Origin: Mariniphaga sp041687215
GTDB taxonomy: Bacteria; Bacteroidota; Bacteroidia; Bacteroidales; Prolixibacteraceae
Direction: 5' to 3'
DNA: 64,000 bases
Assembly (NCBI RefSeq): GCF_041687215.1
Contig: NZ_JAWLCI010000001.1
Location: forward strand, 1-64,000
Part shown: piece by piece, positions 58,331 to 64,000 of the stretch
Position numbering within the stretch: position 1 is the first letter of the stretch
Layout of the letters: the number at the start of each line of letters is the position of its first letter
Notes under the pieces: model-generated
What the model saw: only the letters and a program-made list of their open reading frames with translations
Told to the model about the DNA's origin: nothing
Databases searched by the model: none
Made by a program: the position numbers and the translations under genes

Positions 58331-59086
58331 TTATGGTAATGTTAAAACTTCCGTTTCAGGATCCCAGGCATAAACATCGGGGATGAAATGGGTTAATGAC
58401 ATGGTAATTGTTTTTCCATTTATCGTGCCGGTTCCCGTAATAAATACTTCTCCATATTCATCGTCGTAGTACCAGGCTGCCTGGTCATTCACCGTCACAT
58501 TTTCACCTTCCACAACTATGGTAATATCATAACCGGTTTCGTAAAGGGCTTTTGCTTTGTAAAGAGTCAGGTTCCCCACTTCCAGCTTTTCCAAATCCAC
58601 AGGCCATTCATCGTCAAAAAATACTGAAGTGAAAGTTCCTGTGCCAATTGGCGTGTATCTGAACGATGCCCTGTAAGAAGTTTTGTTATAAAATTCCGAC
58701 GCATTATCGCCGGTTAGCGTGAGGTTGAATACGTAATTTTTGGTCGGGTCAATTTGCCCGGGTTCAACCAGCGGAACAATTTTCAAATAGGCGGAACCTT
58801 TTCCATCTTCAAAAGTGACCGTATTGCTTTCCAAATCAAAAACACCTTCGATGTTTTCGTTCATTTCCAGGGAAACGGTAGCAGTGGCAGAACCGGATAA
58901 TTCTGAACGTACAACCTGCACCCGGACTGCATAATCATTTTCGGCAGACAAAACATTCCCGGAAACTACAGGTGAACTAAATGCCACATAAGGCGCATCC
59001 GGTTCATATAAAGTCCCCATATTTTCCTGGTCGCAGGAAAAAAGGGCCATTGCTAAAAGTATAAGTATTAAATAAGTATGTTTCAT
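58331..59086 (-). CDS. Surface lipoprotein of the SusCD locus
   Basis: The 251-aa protein has a lipobox (L-F-S-C-D). The first half looks like a Calx-beta/DUF4843-type beta-sandwich: Y-V-A-F, A-V-R-V-Q-V-V-R-S, A-T-A-T-V-S-L-E, V-T-F-E-D-G-K-G-S-A-Y-L-K-I. The second half is another beta-rich domain with acidic aromatic loops. It lies 17 bases after susD, where surface glycan- or peptide-binding lipoproteins are usual. No named family is certain. Confidence 0.75.
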   Translation of the reverse strand: MKHTYLILILLAMALFSCDQENMGTLYEPDAPYVAFSSPVVSGNVLSAENDYAVRVQVVRSELSGSATATVSLEMNENIEGVFDLESNTVTFEDGKGSAYLKIVPLVEPGQIDPTKNYVFNLTLTGDNASEFYNKTSYRASFRYTPIGTGTFTSVFFDDEWPVDLEKLEVGNLTLYKAKALYETGYDITIVVEGENVTVNDQAAWYYDDEYGEVFITGTGTINGKTITMSLTHFIPDVYAWDPETEVLTLP

Positions 59087-59103
59087 GATGTTTGATTTTA
59101 AGA

Positions 59104-60684
59104 TTAATTACTGGCGAACGGATTTTGGTCGGCCGTTTCGTCCATGTTTTTATTTCCGTCGAATTCCGATTGCGGAATAGCCATCACAAAATCCGGATAT
59201 TCCGGGTCAAGGGTATTTCGGGTAACCAGCTTGTCGGGATGGTTACTGCCTTCAAAGTCGCGCGTAAAGCCGGTTTTCAGCCGTTTGATATCCATAATGC
59301 GACCCACTTCGCCCCAAAGCTCAATTCTGCGTTGTAAAATAATTTCATCGAGCAGGGTTACCGGTCCTCCGGCAGGAGTTGTAGGTCCGTTGGCATCGGT
59401 GGTCGTTAAAGTGTTGGAATTGGTACGCGACGAAATGTTATAATCAGGATTGCGTTCAGCCATCAGATCCTCAAGCATTGTTCTTGCCTCGCCATATTTT
59501 CCCTGCATGCACATGGCTTCTGCTGCAATGAGCATCATTTCCTCATGGCGCATCAGAATATAATCGCCCAGTGCATTGTTCGCATCGGAAAAGCGAAATT
59601 TGAACTGGTTGTAACTGACTTCGGTTCCCAACTCCGACTCATTTTCAATTGGGCCATACCACCAGTTGTTTTTGCGCACATCGGTATCGGGCATCTGGTT
59701 ATAAAGCCAGGTGCTGATACATTTTCGCGAAGTTTGTGCATAAAATTCAGTGCTGGCGTCCATGTGTGAAAAGAAAGAATCGTAGTTGGTTGACTGGTCT
59801 GCCACAATTTTCAACCCCCAAAGTACTGATTGTGCAGTAGCATCATTAAAGGCAAAACCTTTATTTAAATGATCCATAGTAAGCATGGTTGTTCCTCCGC
59901 TCATGGCCGTTTTGGCGGCAGCTTCTGCTGTCGCCCACTCGTTTTTTTCAAGCGCAATATTTGCCTTTATCCCGTTTGCCACATAATAATCGATATGTGA
60001 GGGATGATTTCTTGGTGCCGCCAAATCAGGATCCAGCAATCGTAGCGCCTCTTCCATGTCAGCGTCAATTTGTGTATACACTTCGGCTACAGTTCCCCGT
60101 GGTTTTCCTTCCGAAATATTTGTTGTAGGTTCTGTGTATATGGGAACACCCGGAGCATTTTCATTACCAATATAGGTTTGCTGGTAAAAGCGAATGAGGC
60201 CGAAGTATGCATAAGCACGCAAAGCATAAGCCTGTCCTATTAAACTGCTAATTTCGGAAGGAGATCCTTCCATGCCTTCTTCAGCAGCAATTATGGCATT
60301 TACATTGGAAATAATGGTGTAATAAAAATACCAGACCGAGTAAGGACGACCATCTTTATGGGTATAGTCAGATTTGACATTGTACCGGTAATCGAACCAG
60401 AACCAGCCTTGACCACCTTCGTGTTGCACCATGTCTTCTCCCATGAGGTCGTAGGTTAAAGTAAAGGCAGTAATGGCAAATTCCTCTGGCGCCCAGCCTT
60501 CAGACCATTCCTCTGCTACATACATGGCTCTGTAAATCCCGTTCAGGGCAACTTTGGCTTTATTCACATCCGCGAATAAAACATCGCCTGATGTGCTGTC
60601 AGTAGGATTTGTATCCAGTTCATCCAAACAGGAAACAAACACTGCCGAAAGCAGAAATACAAATAGAAACTTATATATTTTCAT
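59104..60684 (-). CDS. SusD/RagB-family nutrient-binding lipoprotein
   Basis: The 526-aa outer-membrane lipoprotein (lipobox F-V-S-C-L) begins mature L-D-E-L-D-T-N-P-T, contains the TPR-like helices (A-L-N-G-I-Y-R-A-M-Y, I-G-Q-A-Y-A-L-R-A-Y-A-Y-F-G-L-I-R-F-Y) and ends with the SusD C-terminal R-R-I-E-L-W-G-E-V-G-R, L-K-T-G-F and W/P-E-Y-P-D-F-V-M-A-I-P motifs. It forms the lid of the SusC transporter. The ligand (glycan, peptide or other) is not given by sequence. 12 bases separate it from susC. Confidence 0.95.
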   Translation of the reverse strand: MKIYKFLFVFLLSAVFVSCLDELDTNPTDSTSGDVLFADVNKAKVALNGIYRAMYVAEEWSEGWAPEEFAITAFTLTYDLMGEDMVQHEGGQGWFWFDYRYNVKSDYTHKDGRPYSVWYFYYTIISNVNAIIAAEEGMEGSPSEISSLIGQAYALRAYAYFGLIRFYQQTYIGNENAPGVPIYTEPTTNISEGKPRGTVAEVYTQIDADMEEALRLLDPDLAAPRNHPSHIDYYVANGIKANIALEKNEWATAEAAAKTAMSGGTTMLTMDHLNKGFAFNDATAQSVLWGLKIVADQSTNYDSFFSHMDASTEFYAQTSRKCISTWLYNQMPDTDVRKNNWWYGPIENESELGTEVSYNQFKFRFSDANNALGDYILMRHEEMMLIAAEAMCMQGKYGEARTMLEDLMAERNPDYNISSRTNSNTLTTTDANGPTTPAGGPVTLLDEIILQRRIELWGEVGRIMDIKRLKTGFTRDFEGSNHPDKLVTRNTLDPEYPDFVMAIPQSEFDGNKNMDETADQNPFASN

Positions 60685-60696
60685 GATAAAATAGTT

Positions 60697-63600
60697 TTAA
60701 AATTTTAATTCGATTCCCAGCAGGCTCGTGCCTACCGGAGTATAGGTAAAATTGGTGGATCCGGTAAAATCATGTTGCGGATTCATACCTTCCAAATGCG
60801 AAAACAGAGCCAGATTGTCGAACGATACATAAGCCCTTAATCGTTCAATGCCAATCGTTCTGAGCATATTTACCGGCAGGGTATATCCAAACGTTAAATT
60901 CTTGATGGCAAAATAGGACGCATCAATCAACAAATTATCGGTTGCGGGTCGTGCAAAGGCTGTTCCGTTTTGAATTCTTGGAATATCGGTAACATCTCCA
61001 GGTTTCCGCCAGGCTCTTTCTATGTTAACCGTATAGTTTGTACCAATATATGTTGGGTTTAGTAATCCCCGGTAAACGTTATCGTATATTTTGCCGCCTA
61101 CTGAAAAAGTGGTCATAAAAGACAAATCGAAGTTTTTGTAAACGATAAAGTTGCTTCCGAAAGCTCCGTAAAAATCGGGAATGCGACTGCCGGCAATAAC
61201 CTTGCTTTGGGTTGCTTTCTGGTAATCGTCAGAAATATAAGGTTCTCCGGGATCACCGTTTTCGTCGCGATCGAACACCCAGTAAAGCTGAGCCCCGGTG
61301 GCAATGTCCACACCTGCCGAACGACTCAGGTAGAATGAATTAATTTCTTCTCCTTTGCGCTGAATCCGGTTTCCGTCAACAATCTGATCGGTTTCCCCGT
61401 CCAACTCAACAATTTCATTTTTCAAGGTGGTGAGATTCAGGTTTGCATTCCAAACAAAGTTATTTGCCCTGATAATATTCAGATTGGTATTCAACTCAAA
61501 GCCTGAATTCAGCATTTCGCCCACATTGGCCCAATAGCTATCGAAACCAAGCGAAGTGGCCATCGGTTTTTCCATGAGCATATCCACGGTTCTGCGCTGG
61601 TAATATTCAAACGAAAATTCCAGTCCGCTCCAAAGAACTGCATCAAAACCAATATTCAGGTTATTATTTTCTTCCCACTTAATGGAGGTATTTTCGAGTG
61701 ACGATAGCAGTGCGCCGTTTAAGTTGGCATTAGCCCAGTCTAAATTATAAAGCGACTGCCAGCCGTAATATGTTCCAATACGGTCGTTCCCCTGTTTCCC
61801 GTAACTGGCTTTCAGTTTCAGGTTGTCAATAAAATCAGCGCCTTCAAGAAAACGTTCTTCACTAATTCTCCACGATCCACCCAATGACCAGAACTTACCC
61901 CACCTGTAATCTTTATGGAAACGGGAAGAACCGTCGGTACGAAAACTTGCTGACAAATAATACCGGTCGGCAAAGTCGTAGGTAAGGTTGCTCAAAACCG
62001 ATTCAATGGAGTAATTGTCTTCAAAAGAAGTGAGCAGCGAAGTGGTGGAACCCGGGGCAAGTTCTTTTATTCCGGAATAGGGGAAGCCTGTTTTTTCAGC
62101 TTCAAGCTCATTAATTACCAGCTTGTAAAATTCGTGCCCGGCAAGTAAATTGATACTATGTTTTCCGAAACTTTTTTCATACCTCAGTAGTTCATTCACG
62201 GTAAATGAGAGGTTTCGGTTGTTCAGTATATTTAAAATACCACTAACCGTTGCTCCATCGCCAAACTCAGGATTATTGTATTGAATCCGGCGGCTGTTGG
62301 CATAATCAAATCCTATATTTGCTGAAAGTGATAACCCGTCAATGGCTGTGTTCAGCCCTTTGCCCAAAATATCAAGGTGAAACCTTCCCGACAAATTATC
62401 GGTTGTGGTATAAAAATCATCTTCATATAAAGTAGCTACTGGGTTGTAGTTCGGATTGGCGCCGGAAGGCCTGGTTAAACCATAGTCGAACTGTTTTTCT
62501 CCGGTTTCTGAAAGAACCGGATTTCCCTGTTCATCCTGCATATAAACCGGATAAATGGGCGCTAAAAACTGTGCCGAATACCAAACGTTGGAAGTTGCAG
62601 AAGTTCCGCCCCATTCCAGATATGAACTTTCAGTTTTCGAGAAATTTACATTCCCTCCGTAATTCAGCCACTCTTTGGGTGTCAATTCAGCTCCGATTCT
62701 TCCTGAAATTCGTTCAAAATCTGTTGTCTCCAGCAATCCTTCTTCATTCAGGTAAGCCAGCGAAGCAAAAATTTTTGAATTTTCAGAACCCCCGTTAAAA
62801 TACAATTGGTACTCCTGTCGAGGCGCATTTTCATTGGTAATTTCTTCCAGCCAGTCAGACTGGTACAAAAGTTTGGCAGAAGAATTTACCCTTCCCGTAA
62901 CCGGGTCAATCAGTTCAGAAACAGACATGTTGTAGGGATTATACATTTCATTGGCTCCGAAAATTCCATTGCTGCCTTTCATCGCTTCAACGGCCATTTG
63001 TCCGGCCAAATCGGGATGTACGCCATCTCTGTAAATCAATTCATTTTTATATCCCTGAAAGGAGGCTTCAATAAAATCGGCAGTGTTTAATGTTTTGTAG
63101 GGTTTAATTGCCCTGTTGGTTACACCGTAGGACGCTTTGAGCTCAACCGAAAGTTGTTCAGCTTTTCCTTTTTTGGTTGTAATTACAACCACGCCGTTTG
63201 CTCCTCGCGAACCATACAATGCTCCGGCTGAAGCATCTTTCAGAATAGTCATCGACTCGATGTCGCCCGGGTTAATGGAGTTCAGATTCCCGTCAAAAGG
63301 AACCCCGTCAACAACATAGAGCGGGCTATTATCGGAATTGATGGACCCAAATCCGCGGATAATAATATCTGCACCTTCACCGGGCTGCCCTGTACCCGAA
63401 GTGGTTTGAACACCCGCAACCTGACCTTCCAGCGCTTTTGAAATGTTGGCCACAGACCTTTTTTGCAGCATCTCATTGTCAATCACTCCGGCAGAACCGG
63501 TAAATGACTCTTTTTTGGCCACACCATAAGCCACCACCATCACTTCGTCCATGCCAATAATTTCCTGTTCCATTACCACATCGTAATTGGTGGCTGAAGT

Positions 63601-63852
63601 AACAGGAACCTCAACTGTTTTCAATCCAACAAAAGAGAACAGGATTGTTTCATTTTCAGGAACCCTGAGTGTGAAATTACCGTCAGTATCAGTAATTGTA
63701 CCAATGGAAGTGCCACTTACAACTACCGAAACACCTGGAATAGGTGCCCCGTCGTCCCGGGATGTCACCTTTCCGTTAATTTGCTTTGTTTGTGCATTTG
63801 CGTAAAATACTGCAAAACACAAAACCAAACTGAATAAAAGTAGTTTCTTCAT
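60697..63852 (-). CDS. SusC/RagA-family TonB-dependent transporter
   Basis: The 1051-aa protein has a signal peptide (cleavage near A-N-A-Q), an N-terminal CarboxypepD_reg-like domain (I-N-G-K-V-T-S-R-D-D-G-A-P-I-P-G-V-S-V), a likely TonB box region (V-M-V-V-A-Y-G), a plug with S-G-T-G-Q-P-G and D-G-V-P, G-S-R-G-A-N-G-V-V-V-I-T-T-K-K-G, and a 22-strand barrel ending in L-L-G-I-E-L-K-F. No STN domain precedes it, so anti-sigma signalling is unlikely. It imports what SusD binds. Confidence 0.96.
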   Translation of the reverse strand: MKKLLLFSLVLCFAVFYANAQTKQINGKVTSRDDGAPIPGVSVVVSGTSIGTITDTDGNFTLRVPENETILFSFVGLKTVEVPVTSATNYDVVMEQEIIGMDEVMVVAYGVAKKESFTGSAGVIDNEMLQKRSVANISKALEGQVAGVQTTSGTGQPGEGADIIIRGFGSINSDNSPLYVVDGVPFDGNLNSINPGDIESMTILKDASAGALYGSRGANGVVVITTKKGKAEQLSVELKASYGVTNRAIKPYKTLNTADFIEASFQGYKNELIYRDGVHPDLAGQMAVEAMKGSNGIFGANEMYNPYNMSVSELIDPVTGRVNSSAKLLYQSDWLEEITNENAPRQEYQLYFNGGSENSKIFASLAYLNEEGLLETTDFERISGRIGAELTPKEWLNYGGNVNFSKTESSYLEWGGTSATSNVWYSAQFLAPIYPVYMQDEQGNPVLSETGEKQFDYGLTRPSGANPNYNPVATLYEDDFYTTTDNLSGRFHLDILGKGLNTAIDGLSLSANIGFDYANSRRIQYNNPEFGDGATVSGILNILNNRNLSFTVNELLRYEKSFGKHSINLLAGHEFYKLVINELEAEKTGFPYSGIKELAPGSTTSLLTSFEDNYSIESVLSNLTYDFADRYYLSASFRTDGSSRFHKDYRWGKFWSLGGSWRISEERFLEGADFIDNLKLKASYGKQGNDRIGTYYGWQSLYNLDWANANLNGALLSSLENTSIKWEENNNLNIGFDAVLWSGLEFSFEYYQRRTVDMLMEKPMATSLGFDSYWANVGEMLNSGFELNTNLNIIRANNFVWNANLNLTTLKNEIVELDGETDQIVDGNRIQRKGEEINSFYLSRSAGVDIATGAQLYWVFDRDENGDPGEPYISDDYQKATQSKVIAGSRIPDFYGAFGSNFIVYKNFDLSFMTTFSVGGKIYDNVYRGLLNPTYIGTNYTVNIERAWRKPGDVTDIPRIQNGTAFARPATDNLLIDASYFAIKNLTFGYTLPVNMLRTIGIERLRAYVSFDNLALFSHLEGMNPQHDFTGSTNFTYTPVGTSLLGIELKF

Positions 63853-63898
63853 AAAAGTTAATTTTTGTGATATTTTTTTTTGGAATAAATCCTCAAAT

Positions 63899-63934
63899 CA
63901 AAAAAAAAGCCCCTGCCGGGGAAACAGGAGCTTT
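63899..63934 (-). terminator. Hairpin with T run upstream of susC
   Basis: On the minus strand AAGCTCCTG pairs with CAGGGGCTT (one G-T pair) around a nine-base loop and is followed by nine T. A small TTACC/GGTAA hairpin (63941-63954) lies just before it. It ends a transcript that enters from beyond the window, or attenuates susC itself if the promoter lies further upstream. Confidence 0.7.
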
Positions 63935-64000
63935 AGTAATTTACCCTTCGGTAATTCAACACGCTGCAATTTTTAATGCTGTTTAACTATTTCTATGAAA

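Noticed and set aside
1..64000. CRISPR array, rRNA, tRNA, insertion sequence or prophage
   Set aside because: I found no regularly spaced direct repeats, no rRNA-like or tRNA-like sequence that I could support, and no transposase, integrase or phage structural gene. Reading by eye could miss a single tRNA.

Overview
The window looks like chromosome of a Bacteroidota bacterium, most likely Bacteroidales/Marinilabiliales-like; I cannot place it more finely without a search. The evidence is a SusC/SusD pair, type IX secretion (T9SS) genes porW/sprE and porX, a protein with a T9SS C-terminal sorting domain, the LL-diaminopimelate aminotransferase route to lysine and peptidoglycan, near absence of Shine-Dalgarno sites, and the Bacteroidota -7 promoter box TAnnTTTG in front of more than twenty genes.

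Layout. 1-5.2 kb: start of lipB and lipA (minus), then a TPR protein, an EamA transporter and ruvC (plus, overlapping), and a DUF1080 lipoprotein. 5.2-5.9 kb has no intact gene; it holds a scrap of an ABC exporter and a hairpin-rich element. 5.9-8.7 kb: rpsP with a long acidic tail, rimM, a DUF2807 surface protein, mscL. 8.7-16 kb: tsaC and a GT4 glycosyltransferase, then a lysine/DAP block (lysA, a dapF homologue with both catalytic cysteines replaced by serine, dapL, a second class I aminotransferase) interrupted by an AT-rich PIN toxin-antitoxin pair. 16-26 kb: ald, a radical SAM protein, DUF2147, a PpsR-type kinase/pyrophosphorylase, an ECF sigma/anti-sigma/two Spy-like chaperone operon, an amidohydrolase with a DUF4296 lipoprotein, a RACo-like ferredoxin-ASKHA protein, rlmN. 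26-33 kb: two tandem secreted paralogues, kbl, a sulfatase, yceD-rpmF, fabH, bactofilin. 33-39 kb: an ATP synthase cluster, two small membrane proteins then atpBEFHAG, without atpD/atpC. 39-42 kb: methyltransferase, TauE/SafE transporter, YkvA protein, Mrp ATPase. 42.4-47.8 kb: porW/sprE and porX side by side. 47.8-48.5 kb: an MntA/HepT toxin-antitoxin pair. 48.5-50 kb: DUF89 protein and cyclophilin. 50-58.2 kb (minus): cytochrome c lipoprotein, serine hydrolase, beta-barrel protein, T9SS cargo, NarL-type response regulator and propeller histidine kinase. 58.3-63.9 kb (minus): SusC, SusD and a surface lipoprotein.

The most interesting signal is in 50.7-58.3 kb. Four promoters there carry the same palindrome, YCRCAY-N4-RTGTGA. 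In three of them (cytochrome, T9SS cargo, response regulator) its centre lies exactly 38.5 bp from the last G of the -7 box, which puts it near -42, the usual place for an activator. The fourth lies upstream of the histidine kinase. This suggests a compact autoregulated two-component regulon that controls a surface protein set. I read this directly from the sequence; which regulator binds is inference.

Other points worth checking are the double-serine DapF homologue, two toxin-antitoxin pairs (one antitoxin only 57 aa), near-leaderless promoters, and a hairpin between atpE and atpF.
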